NCBI GenBank assembly: GCA_031264395.1
Contig: JAISEB010000234.1
Span: 1 to 9,395, forward strand
Length of the DNA stretch: 9,395 bases
From: Treponema sp.
GTDB taxonomy: Bacteria; Spirochaetota; Spirochaetia; Treponematales; Breznakiellaceae
Reading direction: 5' to 3'
A program made the translations under genes and the position numbers. Positions within the stretch are counted from its first letter, which is position 1. Every line of letters starts with the position of its first letter. Positions 1 to 6,893 of this stretch are shown here, in pieces. The notes under the pieces were generated by a model. That model did not search any database. It was not told where the DNA came from and saw only the letters and a program-made list of their open reading frames with translations.

Positions 1-183
1 CGGAGGGCCGCGGACATTCTTGCCCGCGCCCTTGAGGAAAAGGACGCGCGGGACATTCTTTGCCGGGAACTTTATCCGCTTCTTTTTCCCGAAAAAGATC
101 CGGCCGGGGCGGATCTTCCGGAATTAAAAGACGCCGTTTACGCGCTGGCGCGGCGCGCGGCGGGGAACAACCATGGAAGATAA
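1..183 (+). CDS. C-terminal tail of an unidentified protein (5' end outside window)
   Basis: Frame 1 is open from the first base to a TAA at 181-183 and gives 60 residues, beginning RRAADILARALEEKDARDIL and ending RRAAGNNHGR. The stretch is rich in Ala, Leu, Arg and Asp/Glu and looks helical, typical of the end of a soluble protein. There is no recognisable domain, so no function is assigned. It is taken as coding because the frame is open with the same GC-rich third positions as its neighbours, and because its stop overlaps the start of the next gene by 11 bp, a common arrangement in an operon. The overlap suggests co-transcription and perhaps translational coupling with the Maf-like gene downstream. 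Confidence 0.6.
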   Translation, partial: RRAADILARALEEKDARDILCRELYPLLFPEKDPAGADLPELKDAVYALARRAAGNNHGR

Positions 184-1891
184 AAGCTATTTTTTTGAAC
201 AGAACCTCCTGGCCCTTTCGGCCTCGGATCCGCTCCTGTGTTCCAGGCTTTCCGCCGCGGAGACTACCCGGAACTGCTACAAATTCCTTACCTCGCAGTC
301 GGGCAGGGTTGTACCGGCGATCACCGGGCCCGACGGCGCGGCCCATCCCCTTCATTCGCTTGTCGATCCCGAACGGGAGGGCAGGCGGCTTGCCGGGGCG
401 GCCGGGGAAGACGGCTTCCTTGTGTTCCTGGGGCTGGGCGGAGGCTACGCGGTTGAGGCGGCGCTGGCCGGGGAAGATACGGGGCTGGTTCTTGCCGTGG
501 AATACAACATCAACGGGGTGGCGGAGCTGCTGTGCTCGCGGGAATACATAGGCATTCTGGGGGACCCCCGTTTCCGCCTCCTTGTCGATCCTTCCCCTGA
601 ACTGCTTGAGGCGTATATTCTGGAAAATTACCTGCCCGCCCTTTCCGGAGGCATACGGACCTTTCCCCTCCGTTCCCGCGTAGAGGAAGACAGGGCGCGG
701 TTCGGCGGCGCGGGAGAGGCCATTGCGCGGGCCATTGAAAAACTTTCGGCGGATTATTCGGTTCAGACATGGTTCGGCAGGCGGTGGTTTTCCAACATCA
801 TAAGAAATCTCAGGGCGGCCGAAGGAGACTACGGCCCGGTTTCCGCCATACGCGAGGCGGCCGTCTGCGCGGCGGGGCCCTCGCTGGACGGGGCGATTCC
901 CCTTATCAGGGAAAGACGGGAAGAGGACGCCGGGAAGGGGATCTACCTTATCGCCGCGGACACAAGCCTTTCCGCCCTGCTCGCCGGAGGCGTGAAGCCC
1001 GACGCGGTGGTTTCCATAGACTGCCAGCACATCAGTTCCCGCCATTTTACGAAGGATCTTCCGCCCGGCACGGAACTGTTTCTCGATCTGGCAAGCCCGC
1101 CCCTTGTGGCGTCCCGTTCCGCCCGCCCGCGTTTTTTTTCGGGGGGGCATCCCCTTGCCGGGTACGTTTCCCGCGTGTGGCGTTCCTTTCCTTCGGTGGA
1201 CAGCTCCGGGGGAAACGTCGCCTACGCGGCGCTTTCGCTCGCGGAGTACCTTGGCGCATCGAGGATACAGGTATACGGCGCGGATTTTTCCTATCCGCGC
1301 GGGCTGATGTACGCGCGGGGAACGTACCTGTACCCCTACTTCGGCGAAAGACAGAACCGCCTTTCTCCGCTTGAGGGCCTGTTTTCGGGCTTTCTCTACA
1401 GGAACCCGTCGCTCGCGAAGGTACGGCGCGAAAACGGGGACTGGTACTACGAAACGGACACCCTTTCGTTCTACCGGAAACGGTTCGAGGAAAAAGCCGC
1501 CCGGCTGTCGTCGGGAAAAGACAGGCCCGCGGCCGGGGGAAGCGCGGTTATCAGCGTAACGGGCCCCCGCGAACGGCGCATCTTTTCGGCGGGCGTTCCC
1601 CGTACAAGCGCCGCGGAATTCCTCGAGCGCTACCGGGCGGGCATACGGGCTCTGGGAAAGGGAAACCGCCGCATACCCGCCGGCCTTTCCCCCGATGAGC
1701 GGCTGCTCCTTACCACCCTCCTGCCGGGGGCGGCGGCCTTCAAGGGAAGGAACAGCCGGATCAGGACGGCGGAACTTCTGGAAGAGGTCACCGCCTGGTG
1801 CGAAGGCGAAATAGACAGGGTCCTTGCCGCATGGGATTTCCCCCGCCGGGGCGCGGTTCAGCCTAAACTTGACCCGCAACCCGGAATATGA
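173..1891 (+). CDS. Motility-associated factor (Maf) glycosyltransferase-like protein, DUF115/MptE-like
   Basis: This 572-residue protein matches the pattern of the Maf flagellin-modification family (DUF115, 6-hydroxymethylpterin pyrophosphokinase MptE-like fold). Seen in sequence: an N-terminal nucleotide-fold-like motif GLGGGYAV (86-93); the central DUF115 core with GPSLDG (235-240), AADTS (261-265) and KPDAVVSID (275-283); then SGGNVAYAAL (345-354) and the GADF motif (369-372). Family members are thought to transfer nonulosonic acid-type sugars to flagellin in the cytoplasm before export; that role is inferred here. There is no signal peptide or membrane segment. Length is near the family norm. 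The start is ATG at 173, preceded by a modest GGGGAA purine stretch, and it overlaps the upstream frame by 11 bp. The coding sequence contains a T8-C-G7 tract at 1132-1147, inside RPRFFSGGHP. No flagellar gene is visible nearby. An alternative is a pterin-type kinase, which I consider less likely in bacteria. Confidence 0.85.
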   Translation: MEDKSYFFEQNLLALSASDPLLCSRLSAAETTRNCYKFLTSQSGRVVPAITGPDGAAHPLHSLVDPEREGRRLAGAAGEDGFLVFLGLGGGYAVEAALAGEDTGLVLAVEYNINGVAELLCSREYIGILGDPRFRLLVDPSPELLEAYILENYLPALSGGIRTFPLRSRVEEDRARFGGAGEAIARAIEKLSADYSVQTWFGRRWFSNIIRNLRAAEGDYGPVSAIREAAVCAAGPSLDGAIPLIRERREEDAGKGIYLIAADTSLSALLAGGVKPDAVVSIDCQHISSRHFTKDLPPGTELFLDLASPPLVASRSARPRFFSGGHPLAGYVSRVWRSFPSVDSSGGNVAYAALSLAEYLGASRIQVYGADFSYPRGLMYARGTYLYPYFGERQNRLSPLEGLFSGFLYRNPSLAKVRRENGDWYYETDTLSFYRKRFEEKAARLSSGKDRPAAGGSAVISVTGPRERRIFSAGVPRTSAAEFLERYRAGIRALGKGNRRIPAGLSPDERLLLTTLLPGAAAFKGRNSRIRTAELLEEVTAWCEGEIDRVLAAWDFPRRGAVQPKLDPQPGI

Positions 1892-2133
1892 TCACGCAGT
1901 AATTCCGAATTCAAAATAACCACGGACAGACACAGACCAACACGGACAAAAGATATATTTGAAACTAAAAGTCCGTTCTGTCCGTGAAGTCTGTGGTTAA
2001 ATTCTTCCTTTCTCGACTTTTTCTCATTTAATTGACCGCGCAACGGTCTTCCTTGCGGTTAAAAAATTCTGCGGGTCAAGAATAAGGTTCAGGGCGGGGT
2101 ATGGCCCTGCGTGTCAATCATCGTTAGCTGCCG
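1892..2133. other. AT-rich intergenic spacer between convergent genes
   Basis: This 242-bp gap separates the stop of the Maf-like gene from the stop of the Memo-family gene. Besides the palindromic repeat it holds a T-rich stretch (about 2003-2030) and two small hairpins: GACCG/CGGTC at 2034-2048 and CAGGGC/GCCCTG at 2090-2109. Neither small hairpin is followed by a T run on either strand. No credible protein-coding frame was found. Confidence 0.6.
1907..2004. repeat. Imperfect palindromic intergenic repeat with CACRGAC units (REP/MITE-like)
   Basis: The left arm reads TAACCACGGAC followed by two more heptamers: CACGGAC (1921-1927), CACAGAC (1931-1937) and CACGGAC (1941-1947), spaced 10 bp apart. 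The right arm carries the reverse complements GTCCGTT (1971-1977), GTCCGTG (1980-1986) and GTCTGTG (1989-1995), spaced 9 bp apart, and closes with GTGGTTA. The outer ends add an inverted GAATT/AATTC pair (1907-1911 and 2000-2004). The central 1948-1970 is AT-rich and unpaired. The element is much more AT-rich than its surroundings and sits between two convergent genes. As RNA it could fold into a long imperfect hairpin, so it may act as a terminator or 3'-end stabiliser for either gene. Mobility is inferred from its shape only; no transposase is present. Confidence 0.7.
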
Positions 2134-3003
2134 TCAGCCGCCGAAAATAAAGGCGCCGTACCCCACAAAGGAACCGGGCGCGGGACTTCCGGGAAAAGCG
2201 TCCGCGCTTGTGCCGTAGGCGGCGAGACGGGCCCGCCCTCCCCTCCCCGGCGGCTTTTTTCCGGCCTCCGCGGCGGTAATTTCCGCCACGTACCCCGTCG
2301 CGCCAAGGACCGCGCCGGCCGAACAGGCGGACCTGTCCCTTTCGGCCCTGTCAAGAATTTCCAGGGGATCTCCTCTTTCAACGGCGTCAATAAAGGCCCT
2401 GTCGTTGACATTCCTTACCCAGTCAAGGGCGTCTTTCCCGCTTCCCATGGGCGAAAAACCGTAATTGATCCCGTAATGGGTAAGATCCGTGGAGCCCAGA
2501 ACGGCGACGGTCCGGCCTGTACGCAGGGCGGCGCGGGCAAGGATCTTCCCCGCCTCAAAGGAAAATTCCTCCGCGGGGAGCCTCATCCAGAGGACGCGGG
2601 AGGCGGGGTGAAAGTAACGGACCATGGGCAGAAGCACCTCGACGGTATTGTCGGCGGCGGAGTCCTCCTCCGTTCCCGAAAGCCCGGCCATTTCCCCTTC
2701 CACAAGCTCCCGCAGTTCGCCGTCTATCATGATGTTCCCAAGGGGAGTTTCCACGGCGTCCTCGCGGGCAAAAAGCGGCGGCGCGCCCCCCGGCAGATGG
2801 CCGCCGATGACGGCGATTGTTTCCGCCTTTGCAAGGGAAGAAACGGCAACAGCCGCTATGGCGCCGGAAAAAAACCAGCCGGCGTGGGGGGCGACGGCGG
2901 CGGGGGCGTTTTTCGGGGCGGCCTTGTCCCGCAAAAAACGGACGATTTCTTCACTTTCCGCCGGATACCAGCCTCGGGGAAGGCTCATTTTCCTTAAATT
3001 CAT
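2134..3003 (-). CDS. amrB: Memo-family protein (AmmeMemoRadiSam system protein B-like)
   Basis: This 289-residue soluble protein belongs to the Memo family, whose fold resembles class III extradiol dioxygenases. Seen in order: GWYP near the N-terminus (11-14), PHAGWFFSG (39-47, usual PHAGY.YSG), VIGGHL (65-70), TPLG (86-89), DNTVEVLLP (118-126), STDLTHYG (171-178) and CSAGAVLGA (227-235). The candidate metal-pocket residues His40, His69, Asp173, His176 and Cys227 are all kept. The residue at the family's usual EHSxE histidine is Asn119. In many prokaryotes this family is paired with an AMMECR1 protein and a radical SAM enzyme; neither is in this window, and the biochemical role is unsettled. 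The start is ATG at 3001-3003, with GGGGA six bases upstream; the in-frame ATG at residue 6 has AAGGA too close to be preferred. The gene is convergent with the Maf-like gene and divergent from the sensor protein gene. Confidence 0.85.
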   Translation of the reverse strand: MNLRKMSLPRGWYPAESEEIVRFLRDKAAPKNAPAAVAPHAGWFFSGAIAAVAVSSLAKAETIAVIGGHLPGGAPPLFAREDAVETPLGNIMIDGELRELVEGEMAGLSGTEEDSAADNTVEVLLPMVRYFHPASRVLWMRLPAEEFSFEAGKILARAALRTGRTVAVLGSTDLTHYGINYGFSPMGSGKDALDWVRNVNDRAFIDAVERGDPLEILDRAERDRSACSAGAVLGATGYVAEITAAEAGKKPPGRGGRARLAAYGTSADAFPGSPAPGSFVGYGAFIFGG

Positions 3004-3030
3004 GCCATTTCCCCGTGTTTTTTACGTTTC

Positions 3031-3036
3031 ATTGTA
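3031..3036 (-). promoter_or_regulatory. Candidate -10 box for the Memo-family gene
   Basis: On the minus strand this reads TACAAT, one mismatch from TATAAT. It would start transcription around 3024, giving a leader of about 20 nt that includes the GGGGA ribosome-binding site. No good TTGACA-like -35 box is present at the usual spacing; an A9/T9 tract (3045-3053) lies upstream and could act as an UP-like element. This is a prediction from sequence only. Confidence 0.35.
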
Positions 3037-3057
3037 GCGTAAGCAAAAAAAAACATG

Positions 3058-3063
3058 TATAAT
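3058..3063 (+). promoter_or_regulatory. Candidate -10 box (TATAAT) for the degenerate GGDEF protein gene
   Basis: A perfect TATAAT lies on the plus strand immediately after an A9 tract. Transcription would be expected to start about 7 bases downstream, at 3070-3071, which coincides with the ATG at 3071. The best -35-like sequence, TTGTAG at 3032-3037, is 20 bp upstream, longer than the ideal 17. The box also contains the first two bases of the alternative ATG at 3062, which argues against that start if this promoter is the one used. Confidence 0.45.
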
Positions 3064-3070
3064 GTCCTTT

Positions 3071-4390
3071 ATGGGTCAAAAAAACTATAGTGTCCTGACT
3101 TCAATTATAGCTTCGGTCTGTATTTTTGTGTACCTTGCGGCCCTGGTCTACGCGGGAATCAAGCTCTATATCAGCGTTGACGAACGCCGCGTCACGGCGG
3201 AACGGGAATTTTTTGATCTCGCCGACCGCGCCACGGCGGCCGGTGTACTGGGATTCATGGATCAGCCGTTCATAACCGCCATTGAGGACGCCATTGCCGA
3301 GTCCCGGACCATAGAAGGGGTGATCATCTCCGGCCCCGACGGGGAATACGCCTTTGAGCGCGAAGGCGGCGGGACCATTGCCTGGGTGAACGGTTCGCCC
3401 AGGTTCAAGTCCCGGCCGGATCTGATCCGCGAGCCGCTCTTCCTCCCCCTGCGCATCGAAGGGCTGCGAAACGGGAACATCCGGGCGGCGGCCCTCGCGG
3501 TGGATTATTCCCTTGTCGCCGGGGTGCTCAAACAAACCCTCATCATGGTGCTGGCGGCCCTGGCGCTGGCCTTTTTTACGCTGCTGCTTGAATCGCTTGT
3601 GGGTAAAGGCAGGTGGACGGAAATTTCCCCTCAGGGGGGAGACCGTTTTGATCCTCTCGCCGGCCGCCCCCTCAGGCAGGATGAAATCACGCCGAGATCC
3701 AGGTATCCCCGGTACAGGCCGGCCCGCGAAGCTCCCGTTCCCCCGGCAGCGCCGCCCGCCCCGAAGGCGGAGCCGCTGTCTTCGGCCGCGCCGGAGATCC
3801 TCCGTGAGGCGGAGAGGGAAGCCCCTTCTCCCGGCGAAAATTCCGGCGCTCTTTTGCCCCGGGAAAACGACGAGGCCGGCCCGCGCGGGCTTTTTTCGCC
3901 GCACGGCAATATAGGGTGGGAAGACTACACCCTCGAACGCCTTGCCGCGGAACTGCACCGCTGCGCGTCCTTTGAGCAGGATCTTGTCTTCATCGTCATG
4001 GAGTTCAGGAATCTCAAGTCTCCGGACGACGGCTTCTACAACGAATTTGCCGACGAGGCGGTCAACTTCTTCACCCTCAGGGATCTTATCTTCGAAAAGG
4101 GCGACCGGGGGATCTCGATCATCTACCCCAACATCGATCTTGATATGGGCTTTACCAAGGCGGAGGAATTTCACAGCCGCCTCATGAGCAAGTATTCGTT
4201 CGCCTCAAAAACCGATCTCTGCATAGGGATCAGCTCCCGTTCAGGGAGGCTCGTGGACGCCGAACGCATCATCTTTGAGGCGTCGGAATCCCTGGCGCGG
4301 GCCCTTAAAGATCCGGTTTCCCACATTGTGGCGTTCAAGAGCGATCCTGAAAAATACAGGGAATTTATACGGACAAAAAGTTCCGGTTAA
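3071..4390 (+). CDS. Membrane-anchored sensor-like protein with degenerate GGDEF domain
   Basis: Residue numbers count from the longer candidate start, ATG 3062 (442 residues); I prefer ATG 3071 (439) because the 3062 ATG overlaps a TATAAT box. Neither start has a clear Shine-Dalgarno. The protein has a transmembrane helix at 11-33, a region of about 120 residues likely outside the membrane, and a second helix at 157-178. A Pro/Ala/Arg/Glu-rich linker (about 180-283) leads to a C-terminal domain (284-427). That domain follows the GGDEF layout: a hydrophobic strand DLVFIVMEF, then KGDRGISIIYP (346-356) where RxGGDEFAVLLP would be, then DLCIGISS (385-392) and DAERIIFEASESLARAL (399-415), which matches the family's final helix. 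The GG[D/E]EF catalytic motif is lost, so diguanylate cyclase activity is unlikely; a regulatory or nucleotide-sensing role is inferred. It is divergent from the Memo gene and converges on the ABC operon with a 24-bp gap. Confidence 0.75.
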   Translation: MGQKNYSVLTSIIASVCIFVYLAALVYAGIKLYISVDERRVTAEREFFDLADRATAAGVLGFMDQPFITAIEDAIAESRTIEGVIISGPDGEYAFEREGGGTIAWVNGSPRFKSRPDLIREPLFLPLRIEGLRNGNIRAAALAVDYSLVAGVLKQTLIMVLAALALAFFTLLLESLVGKGRWTEISPQGGDRFDPLAGRPLRQDEITPRSRYPRYRPAREAPVPPAAPPAPKAEPLSSAAPEILREAEREAPSPGENSGALLPRENDEAGPRGLFSPHGNIGWEDYTLERLAAELHRCASFEQDLVFIVMEFRNLKSPDDGFYNEFADEAVNFFTLRDLIFEKGDRGISIIYPNIDLDMGFTKAEEFHSRLMSKYSFASKTDLCIGISSRSGRLVDAERIIFEASESLARALKDPVSHIVAFKSDPEKYREFIRTKSSG

Positions 4391-4415
4391 AAAGCGTCCT
4401 GTTCTTCTTCGCTTT
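4390..4415 (-). terminator. Weak candidate terminator for the minus-strand operon
   Basis: On the minus strand, AAAGCG pairs with CGCTTT across a 13-nt loop, and the right arm runs into a five-T stretch just after the stop of the DUF4340 gene. The stem is only 6 bp and half A-T, so it is a poor intrinsic terminator. It is listed because it is the only hairpin with a T tail in the 24-bp convergent gap. Confidence 0.25.
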
Positions 4416-5416
4416 CAATCTTCACTTTCAAAAAAACCGGCGTCCCGGAAGAGGCGTCCCATTGTCCATTCCGGCATAACGTACACATAGGGACGGGCGG
4501 CGTTTTCGCCTCCGGCCGAAACATAAACCCGGGCAAGACGGCGGCCCGATTCGTCCGCGGGCCCGAACCGTATGGTGTAGATCCTGTTGCTGCCCGTCTC
4601 AATGACAATGCTTCCGTCGTTAAAGAAAGCGTCCTGGGGATCCTCTTCGCTGAAATCCCCGGCAAGGACGGTAACAAGCGTCCGCGCGTAGTTTTCCGAG
4701 GCGGCCCTGCCGGGCTTCCGCACGCCGTCTATGATCCACCCGTTCCCGGAACGGGAAAACACGCGGACGCCTCCCGGAGGCCCCCCCCGGGGCGGGGAAA
4801 CGGTGATGCGCTGGACCAGCGAAGTGTCCGTTTCCCCGGTAAGGGCAAGATCGTACCACAGCGAAGGCGCCGAAAAAATATAGCCTGAAAAACGATCTTC
4901 CCCCAAGCGGATTTCACTCTCGCCCGGCCGGCGGAGATACACGTTCCGCCCGGTGCTGTCCGCGTTCCCCACCAGAAGATCCAGCAGGGGAGGGCCGGAG
5001 CCGCCCCGCACCAGCACGCGGGACGCACGGTCCCCGTCGAGCCCCAGCCTCGCGGCGGAGGAAGCGGAGGAATACAGCCTGGAATAATCCCCGCGCGCGG
5101 TGAAGGCGGAAAGAAAATCGTCAACACGGGCATCGCGCGCGGGGTAGTCCCTGCCGCCCCTTACGGCGCGCCAGAGGCCGCCGCGCCTTACAAGCGTAAC
5201 GGCTTCCCGGCCCGTGTCCGCGGCCGGAATAATGTCTATCCTGTCCGCCGCGTCTTTCGCGCCGGCGGAAAGCCAGGCATAGGAAGCCTTCCGCGCGGAA
5301 AGCCTTCCGGGATCAAAAAAAACAAGGAGAAGCCAGGCCAAAGCGAGGATCGCGGCAAGGGCCGCGTGAAAAAGAAGACGCCGCCTGTAGTCCGTGTTAG
5401 ATCCTGTATTTTCCAC
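4415..5416 (-). CDS. DUF4340 domain-containing protein, periplasmic partner of Gld-type ABC system
   Basis: This 333-residue protein has a short Arg-rich cytoplasmic start, one membrane helix at about 15-34, and an extracytoplasmic remainder. The DUF4340 pattern is visible: LWRAVRGGRDYPARDARVDDF (81-101), RLGLD (123-127), ASRVLVRG (131-138), LLDLLVGNADSTGRNVYLR (144-162) and a conserved FSAPSLWYDLAL stretch (181-192). Members of this family are commonly encoded next to GldG-like proteins; the molecular role is unknown. The start is GTG at 5414-5416, preceded by a strong AGGAGG (5421-5426, 4-nt spacing), and it lies inside the end of the GldG-like gene with a 20-bp overlap. It is the last gene of the operon. 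A minus-strand G8 run (plus C8 at 4781-4788) sits in the coding region at about residues 210-213. Confidence 0.82.
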   Translation of the reverse strand: MENTGSNTDYRRRLLFHAALAAILALAWLLLVFFDPGRLSARKASYAWLSAGAKDAADRIDIIPAADTGREAVTLVRRGGLWRAVRGGRDYPARDARVDDFLSAFTARGDYSRLYSSASSAARLGLDGDRASRVLVRGGSGPPLLDLLVGNADSTGRNVYLRRPGESEIRLGEDRFSGYIFSAPSLWYDLALTGETDTSLVQRITVSPPRGGPPGGVRVFSRSGNGWIIDGVRKPGRAASENYARTLVTVLAGDFSEEDPQDAFFNDGSIVIETGSNRIYTIRFGPADESGRRLARVYVSAGGENAARPYVYVMPEWTMGRLFRDAGFFESED

Positions 5417-6893
5417 GCCTCCTCCTTCCCGAAATTATAAAAAAGACGGCAAGAACCCCCAGCGGAAGGAGGACCATGTTAAGGACACGGACAAAACGGG
5501 CGGCCGAGGAAAAGCGGCCGGGGTCCGCGATGCGGTCGAGCCGCGCCCCGCCGCGTAAACGGCTGCGCAGGACTATGATGTCGTCATCGTTTGTCAGCCA
5601 GTCAAGGGAGCGGAGCAGAAAGCCGGTGTTACGCTCCATGGCGCCTGTATACAGGGCAAGGGAGGAAAACATGTCGGCGTCTCCTGTCACCACGATGCGG
5701 GAAGGGCGCCCTTCGGCCGCGCCGTCAAACCATGAGGGAAAGATCCCGGAAAGCGCGGCGGCCATGACGAAGGTTTCCCCCGCGCCTTCATCCCGCTCGT
5801 AGAGCGAAGGGGCGTCAAAGGCGGTGACAAAATCGCCGTCCATGATCCGCGCCCCGTTTGTGGTTGTAAAGAGGGGAACGGCCTCTACGCCGCCGGGCGC
5901 GGCAAGTTCCACGGGGCTGGGCCAGAAGAGGTCGGCCCCCTCAAAGCGGGCGCTCACAGGGTGATCCGCCCTGCCGGAAGAAGCCTGTATGCTTATCCAG
6001 TGGGGATAGGGCGGCGCCCTCAGGGCGGGCATGTCAAGCACAAGCGCTTCCCTTACTACAGCGCCGTAGGAGGCGACCATGGCAAGAAGGCCCTGGTCGC
6101 GCACCTTCCGGGCCTCCAGAGTTTCCCTGTCGACATCGACACCCTCAAGGGCGAACAGGGCCTTTCCCCCGCCTCTTATATATCTGTCGATACGGTACAG
6201 GGCGCTTTCGTCAAGCTCCCCGGCCCCGCCCAGCACGACGAGCGCCGAAAGGTTTTCGGGGATCTCCCCGCCGCCGGGAAGCCAGAGGACGCGGAAACCG
6301 GAACGTATCATGGCGGCTGCCGCCGGGCCGTAGTCGCCGTCCCGGCTGCGGGAACTGTCGCCCGAAATGATCCCGACATTCCGCTCTCTGTTCCGTATCA
6401 GGGAACGGATGCGGGAAGTAAGGTCGTATTCAAGGGAATCGAGCGAAAACACAAAGGGAATCACCTCGGCCTTTTCAAGGTACTCGATGGCGACGCCCGA
6501 ATAGACCGTGGCAAGAACCGCCCCGTCCTTTTCCATGATTTCCACCTGCCGGGGCTGTATTCCCGCTTCCCCGGCGCGCCCGGCCGGTTCCGCCCTGTCG
6601 GGATCGCGGACGGCAACTGTGATCCTGCCCCGCGAAGAGGCGGCGTATTCCCCAAGCATGTCCTCAATCGTCCGGGGAACGGGACTTGAGGCGCGAAGCC
6701 TACCGGACACATAGTAGATAACGCGCACCTCGTCTTCGATTTCAAAGTACAGGTTCCGGGAAACGGGGGAAAGGGTATAGGCCTTGTCCCCGGTCAAATC
6801 AAAACGCAGGGGAACGCGGCCGCCCGCAAGCAGCGCGAAGAAGAAAGCCAAAAGAGAGAGGAACGTCAGCGCGTCCGTCTGCCTTCTTGTCAC
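5397..6893 (-). CDS. GldG-like ABC transporter auxiliary protein
   Basis: About 498 residues (501 from the alternative ATG at 6902, used for numbering). It has an N-terminal membrane helix (9-28), a large extracytoplasmic ABC-auxiliary (GldG family) region and a second helix near the C-terminus (473-490), ending in a basic tail. Family features seen: FDLTGDKAYTLSP (34-46), EYDLTSRIRSLI (158-169), VGIISGDS (176-183, where GldG proteins have a VG-x-L-T-G-like motif), GKALFALEGV (246-255), IVVTGDADMFSS (403-414) and FLLRSLDWLT (428-437). GldG works with GldA and GldF as an ABC complex in gliding Bacteroidetes; homologues are widespread in non-gliders, with unknown substrates. I choose GTG at 6891-6893: its AGGAG (6903-6907) is 9 nt away, whereas that site directly abuts the ATG at 6902. 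The GTG overlaps the permease TAG stop by 1 bp. A 20-bp overlap leads into the DUF4340 gene. Confidence 0.88.
   Translation of the reverse strand: MTRRQTDALTFLSLLAFFFALLAGGRVPLRFDLTGDKAYTLSPVSRNLYFEIEDEVRVIYYVSGRLRASSPVPRTIEDMLGEYAASSRGRITVAVRDPDRAEPAGRAGEAGIQPRQVEIMEKDGAVLATVYSGVAIEYLEKAEVIPFVFSLDSLEYDLTSRIRSLIRNRERNVGIISGDSSRSRDGDYGPAAAAMIRSGFRVLWLPGGGEIPENLSALVVLGGAGELDESALYRIDRYIRGGGKALFALEGVDVDRETLEARKVRDQGLLAMVASYGAVVREALVLDMPALRAPPYPHWISIQASSGRADHPVSARFEGADLFWPSPVELAAPGGVEAVPLFTTTNGARIMDGDFVTAFDAPSLYERDEGAGETFVMAAALSGIFPSWFDGAAEGRPSRIVVTGDADMFSSLALYTGAMERNTGFLLRSLDWLTNDDDIIVLRSRLRGGARLDRIADPGRFSSAARFVRVLNMVLLPLGVLAVFFIISGRRRRGKYRI

Noticed and set aside
1917..2000. CRISPR array
   Set aside because: The repeated units are 7 bp with 2-3 bp gaps and are inverted halfway; there are no spacers and no cas genes.
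1858..2043. Minus-strand small frame over the palindromic repeat
   Set aside because: Its protein-like repeats come directly from translating the CACRGAC units; it overlaps the end of the Maf-like gene and has no ribosome-binding site, so it is an artefact of the repeat.
2034..2048. GACCG/CGGTC hairpin as a terminator or operator
   Set aside because: Only 5 bp of stem and no T tail; expected by chance at this length.
2090..2109. CAGGGC/GCCCTG hairpin as a terminator
   Set aside because: A 6-bp stem with an 8-nt loop but no T run on either strand.
3101..4174. Long minus-strand frame (357 codons) antisense to the GGDEF-like gene
   Set aside because: It has no recognisable domain or ribosome-binding site and a biased Arg/Gly-rich composition; it mirrors the high-GC third positions of the plus-strand gene, whose helices and domain pattern are convincing.
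5961..6689. Plus-strand frame (242 codons) inside the GldG-like gene
   Set aside because: It is a shadow of a well-supported minus-strand gene with GldG motifs on both sides; the frame shows no domain.
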